DNA from: Struthio camelus
Lineage: Eukaryota; Chordata; Aves; Struthioniformes; Struthionidae
DNA: 64,000 nucleotides
NCBI RefSeq assembly: GCF_040807025.1
Contig: NC_090943.1
Location: 123,317,400-123,381,399 of the forward strand
Reading direction: 5' to 3'
In this document: positions 38,395-50,960 of the stretch, one piece after another
Numbering within the stretch: position 1 is the first letter of the stretch
How the letters are laid out: each line of letters begins with the position of its first letter
The notes under the pieces: model-generated
What the model was told of the DNA's origin: nothing
What the model saw: only the letters and a program-made list of their open reading frames with translations
Database searches by the model: none
Made by a program: the position numbers and the translations under genes

Positions 38395-38660
38395 CTTGGT
38401 TTTTGCTTAATTAATCCTACAACTTCATGAATTCATCATGACTGGTCAGAGTTAAATCTAATGCGAATAATAAGTTCCAATTAGGTCTCACTCAAGCTCA
38501 TCCAGATGTGATGGTCAACACGGTGGCTTGATTCAGCATGACCTTTTGGTGGTCCTTTGTTCTTAGCTAATTATTTATATTTATTAAGTGAAACAACATT
38601 GAATAAATTTTGGAGGGCAAATCTTCTCAAGCTTTATTATTGCAGAGATGGAAAGTTTCC
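38395..38660. promoter_or_regulatory. Candidate conserved non-coding element
   Basis: It holds TTAATTAA (38407-38414), a 10-base palindrome ATGAATTCAT (38427-38436), and further downstream CCTTTTGGTGGTCC and CTAATTATTTATATTTATTA. It is complex sequence with homeodomain-type cores, free of simple repeats. Enhancer role is inferred. Confidence 0.28.
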
Positions 38661-40009
38661 ATAGATAAGCAACAAAGAAGAACAGAAATATGGTGATCAT
38701 ATGTTTGCAAAACTTGGCATATTCATCATGGAGTCAGAGGGATATGACTGACCTTGCACCAACGGTGAAACTTGTGCCAATCTTGATGAGAGCTGAGACA
38801 GTTAAACGCTGAGTTTCCTTGAAGATACCGTTTTAGTTTTCAGGTGTCCTTACAGAAAGTTTTTTATGAAGGAGAAGGAAGAGAATGAGAAATTTGAGGA
38901 TCAAGAGAGACAGAGACTAAAAGGAGGTACCAAAGGGAAAGATCTATGAAACATAGGAAAGCTATAGACTTTTTTACTTCTCCTCCTACATTAGATTAAC
39001 ATAGTTTTCCAAATCTGAATGATTTAACTGGTGATGTGAGTGAGTGGGATTATCCAAACATTACTCCGTACATTGTAAAAGTGAAAACAGGTCAAGGAGC
39101 TGCAAGATGTCAAACAAATTAACGGAAGAGCTGGAAAAAGAAAATAGACCTGCCCAGACTCTAACTTATGTACCTCATTTTCCTACATCTTAACTCATCA
39201 TCACTTTTTACATAACAGTATTCTTAGAATTTCAAATGCTAGCATTCTGAAGTGATATTACTGAAAGTTTCTTTTCTGTCTGTCTGAACTTTCTGCCTAT
39301 ATATTTGGTCACTTTAGTGTTATTGTTCTTCTCATATTAATTTTGATTTTTCTGAAGTAGTTTGAAGTTGTTATTTAAATCCTTTCAATTTTCAAAGCTC
39401 ATAAATAGTTAATAAGTATAACAATATATTAAATTTTATGAGAAGATCTTTTGCTGGAATCACTTCCATTACCTTCCTTTGCAAAGTTGTCTTAAGAAAT
39501 TAACACCCTAAAAGCAATCAGAGATACTGAAATTTGTCTAATATATGAAGATGGATTTACTTCCACTAGTAGGGAGGCAATAAGTATTTTTGAATGGCTG
39601 ATTAGATATAAATATAACTTGTATGCAGCTATGCTGCTTTTTTTACTAATGTAAGGTCTTGTTGCAAATAGACATGATGTGAAAACTGAAGACAAAAATG
39701 CACATATATAAAAGAAATATTTATGGGGTTTTGTCATCCAAGATGCCTTTGATTTTTTTTCACAAAACCTACCTATTGCTGCTGGCTGATCACACTAGAT
39801 CTAATTTCTAAATTAGTCATCACTTCTTGCTTCCAAAATTTGCATGCACAGTAGCTTATCTCTAGAAATGTGAAAGACTTTAATCAGGCAGAAAATCTAG
39901 CTGTTGGCTCATGGGGTATCTCAAGGAAGTATATCAAATTAAGTTCTCAGTAATACCAGAATTTCCATTCCTTTCCTAAAGGAACTTTTTTTTTTTTCAT
40001 GTGAAAGGC

Positions 40010-40125
40010 AAAGCTGTCCAATAGAAATCAAAGCAAATAAAGCAGCTGCTGCCATCTGATCCTTGGTGTCAAACTTATCACCTAATTAATCACCAGGGCC
40101 ATTTCATCCTCTGAAAATGTCCCCG
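40010..40125. promoter_or_regulatory. Candidate conserved non-coding element (enhancer-like)
   Basis: Within 75 bases lie CAAAG (SOX/TCF-like, 40029), CAGCTG (40043-40048) and CATCTG (40053-40058) E-boxes, TTATCA (GATA-like, 40075-40080) and TAATTA (homeodomain core, 40083-40088). The stretch lacks the low-complexity character of its surroundings. Dense, mixed transcription-factor cores of this kind are typical of deeply conserved vertebrate enhancers. Conservation itself cannot be seen from one sequence. Confidence 0.3.
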
Positions 40126-40168
40126 TTTTGTTAGTCATTGCACCTATTCCCATTTTTACATTCTTATG

Positions 40169-40185
40169 CCCCCCCCCCCACCCCA
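40169..40185. repeat. C-rich run
   Basis: C11 then A and CCCC. Confidence 0.9.
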
Positions 40186-40740
40186 GCAGTTCGGTATTAA
40201 CATAGAATCCATCTAACAGGGTGGCACTTGGAAAATAAACATGCTAGGGAGGTAGGAGCAGTGTGCATTTCTTTAAAAATGAGATGTCTGTTATTCATTC
40301 CTAGAGGTATTGGGCGATGTGCTGTGCAGTATTCTCCGTGACACATTTGCTAAGTACCTTTCCATATAAAATTTCACAGGTGTTTTAAGCATTTAATTCC
40401 TTTTGGATCACTTGAATTCAAAATGTTCAAAGTGGAACTGAAGTTACATCTGGACACCTCCTATAGCCATACAAATTTGCCTAGAAATGAAAGGCCATAG
40501 CTGTTTTCAGATTGCTTAGGGACTCTTTTTTATTTGTTTTTTTTGTTTGTTTGTTTTCATGAAATCTGAAATTGAGCTGCTAGATGGCTTTAAATTACAA
40601 GATAATTTATAAGATATTTTTGACATTAAAGAAAGGGAATCCAGATTCCAAAGGAACTTTTAAACTTTCTCAATAAAAAATAAGTAAAATCTATCTAATG
40701 TCATATTACAGTTTTGGAAAATGCCCAGTATCTGCGTGCC

Positions 40741-40746
<6 letters not shown>

Positions 40747-40771
<25 letters not shown>

Positions 40772-40773
40772 AT
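40747..40773. repeat. (TG)n microsatellite
   Basis: About 12 TG units after a short TATATA run. Confidence 0.95.
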
Positions 40774-43363
40774 GTTTTTTAGTTTAGTGCTGTGGCATTG
40801 TAGAACACCAATACAAACAAATTCAGGGGCCAATAAATATATGCCTTTAATTTTGGCTCAGCTGCAGGGTGTATTTGCATTCAGTTTCCACCTCAAAGAC
40901 ATTAGGCCTTAACATTAGGCATATGCATCAGGACTCTCCAAACTCATGAGGATTCAGACTTGTACTCTGCACCTTCCAATTCTTTTTCATAACCTGTGTT
41001 TGTGTGCCATGAGATGAGGAGAGCTTTGGGGGAAAAGGTTGTTGCTAGTTTCCTCTAAGATGTGGAAGTGTTGCCTTTCACTACAGGACTTCCATGCAAA
41101 TCCCAGATTGCAAAATTTCATCTGTATCCCACGGCTGGATGCTGTGCTAGGAGGGACAACTGTGAAGCAAGAAGTATAAAAGTGACTGCTTTATTCTCAG
41201 CGGAGTGAGTGGGGAGCCACCAGACAGCACTGCAGGCCACCAAAGGTACTGGAAAGTGTTTGAAGAGCTGAAAGTAATGTCAGATTTTCTTCCCAAGCTG
41301 AACTTATTGGTAGATATGGCACTGGATCAGCCAATAAGCTATCATTTTTACACTGATTTAGCAGTTCAAGCACACATACCCTAACAGAGAGTTCAGTTGA
41401 TCTGGAGCCTACATGGAATTCTTTAGACAGTAACTTCTTGTCTGTTGTCTTTAGGGTTCACCTAACTAGTGTATTAGGATGGGAAGTTAAACAGGGTTTC
41501 AAGTGAACTAAAGTGTAGGTTTGGTGTAGCTAGAAAAAAAGAAAAACAAAACTTGCTATTTTGCTTGAATTTGTCCCCTCTTCACTACACTCCAGTCACA
41601 GAGATATTCTCCCCACTGAAAATTAACAACATATTTTACCTGAATCATATTTTTCTATACATTAGCAAAAAAGCTATTCCACTCACTTTTATAAAATTAG
41701 AAAATTACCATAGAAACGGTTCCATATTTTAAAAAAGACCTCATTACACCACGGAGAATGTGAAAATAATGGCTATCTTCCAGCATAACAAAACACACAG
41801 TATATTCTGTTGTTTACCTAGTTAATTTGACTTCCCATAAAAAATAAGTATGTTCTTACTAACAGTCCTTTTTGGTAGCCTCATTTAGTTTACATAATAG
41901 GAAATAACAGGAGGTTCTGACTGTAAATTGTGGATTTCACATGATAGCACTGGATTCAGATCTGAATTGTTCCTGTCCCTAGACTCATTAGACTGCACCA
42001 TTACATTACTTTCTTCAGAAAGTTTTCCATTCTCAAAAGGTAAAGCACTATTTTGACAGGGAGACCATTAAGGCGGTCTCATGAATACATATGTGTGGGA
42101 ATCTTGGGATAGTCTTTAGTTCCTGTTTGATTCAACAGAAGTTGATGGAATAGGTAGAGAAGGCCTCTGAAAGGCTTTTTTTTTAACCTATTAGAGTGAA
42201 GGCCTTTGTATTTGGCGCTCTAGTTTGTGTCCACTTCAAGGGCTCAAAAACAACAAGTGCTTTGATTCGTGCACTCAGGACGTGTAGGTATGTTATTCTG
42301 ATTGTACACAATTTGGGGACATATCTAATTTGAAAATATGGCTTTTAAAGTCAGGGTGAGTGTTTAACATATTAAAAGTTCATCGGCTCCATGATCTTTT
42401 CCATGCAGTGGCATAACAATTATTTTTGGAGAAGCAGCATAAGATGTCATAAATCTAGGGTTTTGACTTCTCTCAGCTAAAGGAAAAGCTGATTTATGAG
42501 GGAGAAAGCTGTCCAAACACTATCATCTTTAATAACAGCAAGGGGACCAAAGAATACTGCTATCTAAGGAAATTGCTTTTTATATGAATGTGTCTTTTTT
42601 TTTTTTAAGGCACTCAATGTGAAAGGCTTCTTCAAAGAAATTTGAAGGAATTTCTTCAGGTTTTTACTTTTCTGTTCATTTTTAAGAATTTTTTTCCTGT
42701 TTCTCCTCTTCAAGAAAATTTTAGATACAAAGGGCTGGTAATGCTGGTTAGCACATTATGTGTTTGAGGTAATGCAATTCACTGCTCCTGAGCGCAATAA
42801 TATAGTTTGAGTCTAAAATCTAGAAACCAAATCCCAGACTTTTTCCAGTTAAACAAAACTCTGAGTTATGACCGGGAGTTTCCTTTGAACAAAGACTAGA
42901 GAAGGGTGAATTATTCATGGTAAAAAATTTATTTATTTGATTAATTTTCTTCCATTTTTATACTTGAAAACTTTTCACTAGAAGAGGTTTTTTTTTGAAT
43001 ATTGGTGTATTTGAATTTATGTGGAAAAAATTAATAAGTTTTACATTAAGACACCTTAGCCTGTTATTCCAAAACTGTATCCTTCATCTACACTTAAGAG
43101 ATACGAAAAAGCATTAGGTGCATTACTCACTACAGAAACAGTTATGAAAGGGAATTTTAGCAGCTCCATTGACTGATGAGGTGCAAAGTCTCACGTCTGG
43201 CCGCACAGCCTTATCGCTCGCATCAGGGCTATGCTTACACCACCCTAGAGAGCTACATGATGGACCTCAACAGTGGTAGGTGACCCATTAGAGCAGAAGG
43301 AAAGACAGCTGAAAAGCTGAAAAACTGCAGTCTTCATAAGGGATAAACATTTTTACCGTGTTA

Positions 43364-43404
43364 CTTTACCTACTTTTAAGATAGGTAAGTTTACCTACTT
43401 TAAG
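43364..43404. repeat. Short direct repeat with internal inverted copy
   Basis: CTTTACCTACTTTTAAG and GTTTACCTACTTTAAG are separated by ATAGGTAA, which is the inverted form of TTACCTA. The block can fold as a 7-base stem. Confidence 0.7.
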
Positions 43405-43860
43405 GCAGATCTCAAAGAGAGATTTAAACGTGTAAAAGGGAGAAGAGTTATTGACTCTTGAGAGACAAGGGGCCAATATGGCTGAAGTGAGAGAAATTCT
43501 TGCTTTTATGTTGATAAAGAAGAAAAGAGAGCTGGCATATAGATAGGGAGGAGAAGGTAGTGCATTGGCCTTTTAAGAGATCAGTGTCCATAAGCAAGGA
43601 AAATTGGAGTTGTAGAGATCTTTTAACGCTGAACCTGATAGTAAAAATAGTTTGCTGCAAATTGAAAGTATTAGAAAAATAATCTCAGAGATATGATTAT
43701 AGTAGCTGTAGACTGTGGAATAGCATATCAAAGAGACTCTACCTTTCTTGGGTCATTTAAGAGTAGAATGCAAAAAATGTGCAAGAAAAATATAAGTATA
43801 TAAATTATTCTTATATATAAATGTATATTATCTTACAGTAATAAATATATAAATATAAAT

Positions 43861-43884
43861 TATTGTCTTATATATAAGACAATA
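43861..43884. repeat. Perfect 24-bp palindrome in AT-rich block
   Basis: TATTGTCTTATA followed by its exact reverse complement TATAAGACAATA. A partial copy (GTCTTATATATA) follows at about 43890, and an AT-rich, palindrome-laden block surrounds it from about 43785 to 43925. Confidence 0.96.
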
Positions 43885-46231
43885 TATACGTCTTATATAT
43901 ATTCATAATATACATATTTTTTTATATTTCTCATAAAATTCTAAAACAGAATTTATTTATATTCAGTGGTCAAAATTAAAAGCTAGAATTCCCACTCCCC
44001 CATGACTGAAAGCTATTCATCAATATCCAAAATGTGTTGGTGCCCGTGATTATGGTTCTCAGAAGTGCTGGGAAGGCTTCATACCTCAACCCATTTTGAT
44101 CAGTGGTTATATTGCCTTCAGTTATAAACCACAGCCACTTTTTTTCCCAGCAGCAGGAAGGTACTTACCACAAAGCAGCTGCTAGTATAAGATTTTCATC
44201 TGAGCTGCTGCTGTTCCTATTTTAGCATGCAGACTTTGGATAACATTTGGATAATCAGTCTTTTGGCCGCTTACTCAAACCAAAGCTAACCTGCCAAGAT
44301 TTGTCCTTCACTGCTGATGTGAAATTGTTTTATTAGTCACATCAGTTAGAGTAGTTTTAATTATCATCATTATTCAGTAATAACCTCATGTCTGATAAGA
44401 GAAAGGATACCAGGATACCGCTGAATATTGAACCCCTTGTCCAAAAGTAGGAAGGTTACTGAGTGAGATCTATTTTAAGAAGAGGAAAAAAGGGGATGAG
44501 AGGCAATATTCAATGCCCTTAGTAATAGGCTTGTACTTAAGCAATGTTATATAGCTATTGAGATTAAAAAACACGCATGTGGATCCCAAGTTCCGATACT
44601 ATTTTTCTCTTTGTCTTTATGAGGCCCGTTTAAAATGTGCATCTTTATCAAAGTTTAATAAAGAAGACTTTCTTTAAAGTCACACTTCCAGTATTTCCGA
44701 AGTTTCACTTGAAGCACTTGATTAAAAAAACATTTACTAAGGACAAGCTTTCTCCATGGGTGCACAGGGAAAGAATCGACCAAACCAATTTCTCTCTCAT
44801 TTGAGAATGCAGTGGTAATACCTCTCTGCTGAACCTGATCTGTCTCACCTTGCACCCTGCTGTGTCAGAGATGAGGAAAGAATGTGTTTGAGTACATCTA
44901 ATGTGCTTGAATGGCATAGGATTGTAACCCATTCAGGTAATGGAGCTTTATAAAAGGCTCTGTGGTCTTTGAACCTGGCCCCTTTCCAAATCAGAGGGGT
45001 CTGGTGTAGCTTGTTTGTCATTTTTGCACAGTAAATTAAAAAAAAAACTCACACTCCAAAGTAGCTCCTTCCCAGGACACCTTTGAAAATCACTGAAGCG
45101 TACTTGCTGTGGGCAGCAGTGGAGGAAATTAGAGGCCAAAGGGTTTATTCCAAATATGTTGCAGGTCTCCCATGAGGAGCAGAAGGGAACAGCTGAACTA
45201 GCACAGGACATAACAGAACAGTTGATGGGAAGGAGAATGTTCAAATAGTTAATGTTAGAGATGAACAAATTGGAGTACGTAGGCTGGTATGTGATGAATT
45301 TCCCTTCTGTTTGTGAATTATTAGCAAACAGGTTGTCAGAGGTTGGTATCTCTTGGTGCACACAAGACACAGATTTGTGCAAATGAGAGAGAATGGCTTA
45401 TGTAGGTGTAGTGAGGATAGTATAAATCTTCTGCCATATCATTTTTATTTTAGAGAGGTTTTAAGCAGCTAAAAAGACAAACCATCCAAGGCATGGAACA
45501 CTGTAAACTGTACACTGTACCCTGGTGATGCACTGGAGTCCCAGTCCTGGAATGAATCATGTTTTGAAGCTGATGTTGCAGGATAGAGGTCTTCATGATC
45601 CTAAAATGCAAAACAAGAGCAGCCAAACACTTCTGAACCTGCTTTACAGACACCTCCTTGGACTTTGAGAATTTTTCTGTGTAGATACTTTCTAATTGAA
45701 AAGTTAGACTAAAACAAGTTTTTAGAATGCGTTTAGGCAACAAAGCAAAACAAATAAAACCCAGATTAAAGCAAGGGTCCAGGAAGCAGGAAAGCTATCA
45801 ACAAGTTTATGCCACTGCCTAGTCAGAACAGAATGATAAATCCTCAATTGCCTCAGATCACATGGGCCACAGACTATAATTAGTCATCTCCAGACTATCC
45901 TAACCACTTCACAAAAGAAACTTTTCTTTATGCTTCTTTTTTAACTCGTTTATATAAACTGGTAAGCTCACAGAGACAGCTTCTGGATTTAGGCATCTTA
46001 TTAACTGAAAATGACAACTACAGGAAAAAAATGGATCATTTTACCAAAATAGTAAAAATATTACTTTTTTGAAAAGTTAACCATTTAAAAAAATGTAGGT
46101 GATTTTGTTTGAAAAGCACCATTTTTTAATGTTAAAACTTGAAAGCAAAACGGAGAATTATATATTTTGTTTTGGGTCAAAGCAAAAAAGAATTTACTTT
46201 GACTTTTTCTTTTCCTAAACCAAGGAGGGGG

Positions 46232-46247
46232 AAAAAAAAAAAAAAAA
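46232..46247. repeat. A16 run
   Basis: GGAGGGGG followed by 16 A. Confidence 0.9.
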
Positions 46248-47196
46248 CTCTTCAGAAGACCCCAATACAGCTGCAATACCGAACTGTTTCCAAGGTAAAA
46301 GAAATCACAGACTGAATGCCCCCGCATAGGACAAAAGATATAATTTTATACCACCTGCACTAAGTTGGCCCTTTGTTACAAATAGAGCCTAATATTTTAA
46401 TACCATATTAACTTTCTTCCTTTTGTCCTATCTACATTACTTGCAGAGCCCTTTTGAAGAAATGAGTGTAGTGCCAATTACTACAAAAAACTATGAGACT
46501 CTGATTCATACCTGTGATTCAGGGGACTATGCTTATGTTCATTTTCTTTGAGAGGAAAAATCAAAGAGAGATTGACATTTCATTTTCTCTCCTCTTTTAG
46601 ATGCAAGGATATTAATACATTACCCACTTTTCATGTGACTCATAAAGATCATGTTCCAAACCACAACGTTGTGCTCTTTGTGATAGACAGGGTTACTTTC
46701 TACAGAGCTATGTGAAAAAATTCATGAGCAAACTCTTAACTCCATTGGATTTGCTCACTGTTGTTTTTTTTGTTACCATTTGTCAGTTCTGAACTTTCTA
46801 AAGAGTCATTAATTTTCATGGAAATTAGTGGGGATCTGGGCCAAAAGTTGCGCATAAAATTTTACTGTATAACTGGCTTGTGAGCCTACAAGCCATTTTC
46901 TAAAGCACTGAAGTCATTGTGTTCAGAAAATGCTAATACAGAAGAAGAATGAGAGGGGGTGAAGGGGTAGTAAATATGGTGAGGAGTCAGGTGGACGGAT
47001 AGCACGTGAATTTTCTAGCACACACTTTTTGTTTGCTAGCTATTTCATTGATCCTATTGTGTTCGTAAGCAATCATTAGTTGTTCCCGTTACTTCACGAT
47101 TTTAACGATCAGGCAAGCATCAGGTGTCTGGGGTTAGAAGGCAAATTTGAATGTCATGTCACCTTCTTTCTTCTTCCCTTGTTTTTTGTTTCAAAG

Positions 47197-47267
47197 GTAG
47201 CTGTCAGAATGAGACAAGTCATTGAAGAAATACGCAGGCACGAAGGGAACGCAGGGCAGGAATTAAG
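47197..47267 (+). other. Possible orphan exon (weak)
   Basis: A pyrimidine-rich tract (47161-47190) ends in TTTCAAAG. A 71-base open stretch reading VAVRMRQVIEEIRRHEGNAG and ending at AAG then follows, with GT after it. The peptide is charged and helix-like, unlike the neighbouring hydrophobic translations. Against it, the donor (GTCAAT) is poor, no partner exon is visible, and the peptide is not recognised. Confidence 0.15.
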
Positions 47268-50200
47268 GTCAATGATTATGTGCTGCTTCTATAGTTGTTT
47301 TCACTTTTTCAAAATGAGTCCAAAGTGGTGCTAAACCACTATCAAGGCCAAACAGTATCTATTCACATCCACTCTGTGCTTGCACAAGTCACTGCACAAG
47401 CCGGAAGGTAGTGGAGAATCCAGGCCCTAATCTCTTTACCCTAGTCAATTTATGATGTGCATTGGACAAATTGCCAAGCTGTGGCCCACTCCTGCTGAGC
47501 CTACAGAGGGCTAAGCCATATTGTGAATGGAACATATGGCCCTTCTAACAGCACTTACGCTGTAATCAAGTCTCAGCATGACAGAAAGATATCTCTTAGA
47601 TGCATTATATATAGACATCGGTTCAACCGTTCCTGTTTGTTACTCTGTCTTTTACAAAGTAGGAAAGATTTCCAGTTTGATAAGCAGGAAGCACATCCCT
47701 GTGTGTTATGATCTGAAACATGCTACATGTTTATGTTCACAGCTAAATTATGCAAGGGTGAAAGAATAAGTTGTTAAGTCTCAGTATTCTACAAACACAG
47801 TATTACTTATTAAGGGCCAGGTACTGCCAGCCCTCTGGATGCTAAGTAGTCCTCATGTAAAAAAGGAAAGACAATGTTAATTGTAGTCATATGAAGGTCA
47901 CAAAGCAGCAGATAAGTAAAGAAAGCCAAAGGATAGGGTCATACATGAACAAGCCAAGCGAAAATTGTTAGGTCAGTTACAGTCATATCTTTCCTGGCTG
48001 TTGGGAGAAGGAAAATTCAGGGTTCAGCTTTACGCACTACTAAGCTGATCTGTAGTTGTTGATGGCTAACTAAGGCATCTCTCCCTTGTAGTGAAGCCTT
48101 GGCAGTAACTAGCTGTGAGGAAGAATGAAGGGTCTGTTCCACACTGACTGATCTCCTGGCAGCTAGCCATTATATTGGCCTAGCTTCTCCCCACGAGGGC
48201 AACTGGGATGGTAGTTGAATCTTGTGGATAGTTTTTGCAATGCTTCCTTTGGACAACAATCTGAAGTAGAGCTGGAAGGAGGTACGAGAGTTCTCCTTAC
48301 ACCAGAGACAGCTATAATGACTGTGCCAGAGCAGCAGAAGAGAGGTGACAAACTGCACTTCTGAGGCAGGTCAATGTCTAGTCCAGATTGCCTCCGGTTT
48401 GCTCCTTAGAATGATGCAGCTTTACACTGCCTTTTGCTGTGAGCTGTGTTCAAAACCACAAAGTAGACCATAGCTGAGATTTTCTTTCTAGCTCTTGCAT
48501 GCAAGCCTGAATTAGCAGCTTCATTCTCCAAAGTGCTCTTGAGAGTTTGGAAAGCTAAAGAGAATGTCCTATGAAAATATAATAACAACGGTAATGACAA
48601 CATACAAGCAGATAAGGCTGTCAGTTTGGTACAATAGTCTATTCACTGTGAGATGTTTTCATCTGATGATTTATCTTTACCAGGCAATCCAAATGCCAAA
48701 GGAAAATGTGGTAAAATAAATGCAGCATAAAGGAAGAAAATGAAGGGAAGAAATAAGACAACAGAAATTTAGGGGCTAAAACCAAAGAAGATATGTAGGG
48801 AGAATCCACACTAATGCCAGAAGTCAAATCAATCTTCAGGCAGTCATACCTGCGTGGTGCTCTCTGCCTACAGGCTGAATTCAAACAGAACTAATTAGGC
48901 AGCAAGATGCTTTTAAAAAACATGTAGGTGTCTGAGAAAATAGTTTGCAGCAAGGAGCTCAGAGTAAACTTCTGTTTCTCCAGCTCCTCGCATCAACTTT
49001 TGTTGGAGTCTTTTAGGTGCTAATCCTAACTTGAGCCTCGCAATAGAAGTAGTTCAGTTAAGAAGTCTTTCTTGAGAAAAAACAAGTGTCCTGAGACACA
49101 AAAGTTAGATGTGGCATGTGGCGTCTGCCAAAGCATACCTGGTCTTGAGCCAGCAATAGTAGGTATTGCAAGAGGAAGATTCCAAGAGACTGCCTCACAG
49201 CTTCTGTGGCCCCAGGTCAGACTGCAAAATGAGAGAGATTCTTGCTCCTTGGCAAGTGACATAAATGTTGTAAATTTGACCACACCAAACAAGAACGATG
49301 AAATTTATCACTAGTGCTTCTGAACTCAGGGCTGTTCCTCTCCTCACCCTTATGGAGAAAATAAATGTGCAGAATAGGGGCAAAGGCAAGATTCCCAGAC
49401 AGCATATCTACCTATTCTAACTTTCTGAGTCAATCTGATGAAGATTGCCCTAGCACTCCAGGGGAATGAGCAAGTGGATAAGGCCACACAACCCAACAAA
49501 ACTGGAACAGAGACACTAATCTATGTTTTGTGTGTTGATCACAAATGACAGAGCTGCCCTTTCATGAACTGCAGTTATGGGTAGGTCTGCAGAGCCTAAA
49601 ACTGGATCAGACAGAACATCTGCTCAAGCTAATAATGCTGCTGGTATTTGTCAGTGGGTATGTCACTCCTGCTCTTGTAAAGTGGGAACATAAGCTTTGG
49701 TCTGCAGAAACTTAGTGACCCTCAGAGATATAACTTCACAAAACTTCACTAATATAAGATGAGTGCTAGTGAATGTTGATCTTTTGAGATGTTTTGGTGC
49801 GTTCCTGTCTAGGCGAAAATAGTGTCATATAAAGAAATCAATACAGAATGTTGCGTAGGTGAGGACTTGCTGCATTGAGGAGTCATCTGAGCCTTTCTGA
49901 CTTTGTTGTTACACAGACCCACTGCCTAGCTGGTCTGAAGCACAGGTCATCTCTGAAATATATATTCCTGTTTGAGGATGTCACCACATCTGTATCTTGT
50001 GCAAGGTCAAAAAAATGCAGAAGGAAATGAAGTTTGCCAGCATGGTCTATAAACCTCATCATTTCCAAGGCCTACACTCCGGCAGGAGCAAAAAGAGGTA
50101 GTGGTGAAAACTGATAGAAACAGTGATGTTTGTGAATAAGCAGAAAGGAAATTAAATGAGAAATCTAGACCAAGAAGGGAAAGGAGAAGAACGTCAGTCT

Positions 50201-50459
50201 CGAATAACGGGACACCATCTTGAAATAAATCCTATAGCCAAGTCACTGACAGGCAGACACGTTCCTGGCCAGCTCTGCTGCTTGTCCCTCTTTGTCACGC
50301 AAAATGTATACTAGTCTTGAAGGATCTTTGCACAGAGTAAGTCCATAGCGACTCCAACTCTCTAAGTTTATACCATAAAAAGTGATATGGTCTGCTTTAT
50401 GGAAGACTCCACATGCTTGCCTGTTTCTTCTTTTCAGTAATCTACAAGTCCAAAGATTA

Positions 50460-50536
50460 AGAATCACAGAATGGTTGAGGTTGGAAGGGACCTCTGGAGA
50501 TCATCTAGTCCAATCTCCCTGCTCAAGCAGGGTCAC
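50460..50536 (-). other. CR1 3' untranslated region and terminal octamer tail
   Basis: On the plus strand the region begins GAATCACAGAATGG, the complement of the CR1 3' end. CR1 elements have a short 3' UTR and end in a few copies of an 8-base unit instead of poly(A); here there is one good unit (ATTCTGTG) and one decayed unit. The UTR is the segment recognised by the element's own reverse transcriptase during insertion. Confidence 0.85.
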
Positions 50537-50923
50537 CTAGAGCATATTGCCCAGGATCACATCCAGACGGGTTTTGAATATCTCCAGGGAAGGAGACTCC
50601 ACTACCTCTCTGGGCAACCTGCTCCAGTGCTCTGTCACCCTCACAGTCAAGAAATTTTTCCTCAGGTTCAGATGGAACTTCCTGTGGTTCAGTTTCTGCC
50701 CGTTGCCTCTTGTCCTGTTGCTGGGCACCACGGAGAAGAGACTGGCCTCATCCTCTTGACATTTCCCCTTCAGATACTTGTACACATTGATGAGATCGCC
50801 TCTCAACCTTCTCTTCTCCAGGCTGAACAGGCCCAGCTCTCGCAGCCTTTCTTCATAGGAGAGGTGCTCCAGCCCTCTCATCATCTTGGTAGCTCTCCGC
50901 TGGACTCTCTCCAGGAGTGCCAT
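50537..50923 (-). pseudogene. CR1 ORF2 fragment: C-terminal domain and native stop
   Basis: This 128-residue frame is the conserved C-terminal end of the CR1 polymerase: [41 protein letters not shown], then [15 protein letters not shown] and [19 protein letters not shown], ending DVILGNML and a stop. The initial methionine is internal; the same frame starts upstream at about 50965 ([11 protein letters not shown]). The position of the stop, about 75 bases before the octamer tail, is as in other CR1 copies, so the C-terminus looks native rather than truncated. The best open frame on the opposite strand (255 codons, 50471-51238) is a shadow of this element. Confidence 0.93.
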
Positions 50924-50960
50924 GTCTCTCTTGTACTGGGGAGCCCAGAACTGGACACAG

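Larger units (their letters stand above)
28921..43780. other. Unique sequence with microsatellites and enhancer-like blocks, no supportable gene
   Basis: Reading frames above 60 codons here come from (TG)n and (TA)n repeats or lack motifs. A strong polypyrimidine tract ending in CAG at 36659 and a TATAAAAG at 41175 occur without an attached gene. Confidence 0.75.
43930..50459. other. Unique sequence with scattered minus-strand frames, no supportable gene
   Basis: The longest non-transposon frame of the window lies here (144 codons, 44948-45382, minus). It has no recognisable domain, no low-complexity origin and no convincing splice or promoter signals. A possible 71-base exon at 47197-47267 is listed separately. 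Confidence 0.7.

Noticed and set aside
50243..50467. 74-codon minus-strand frame just beyond the CR1 3' end
   Set aside because: No homology recognised; it overlaps the CR1 end by a few bases and is probably chance, although CR1 3' flanks deserve care.
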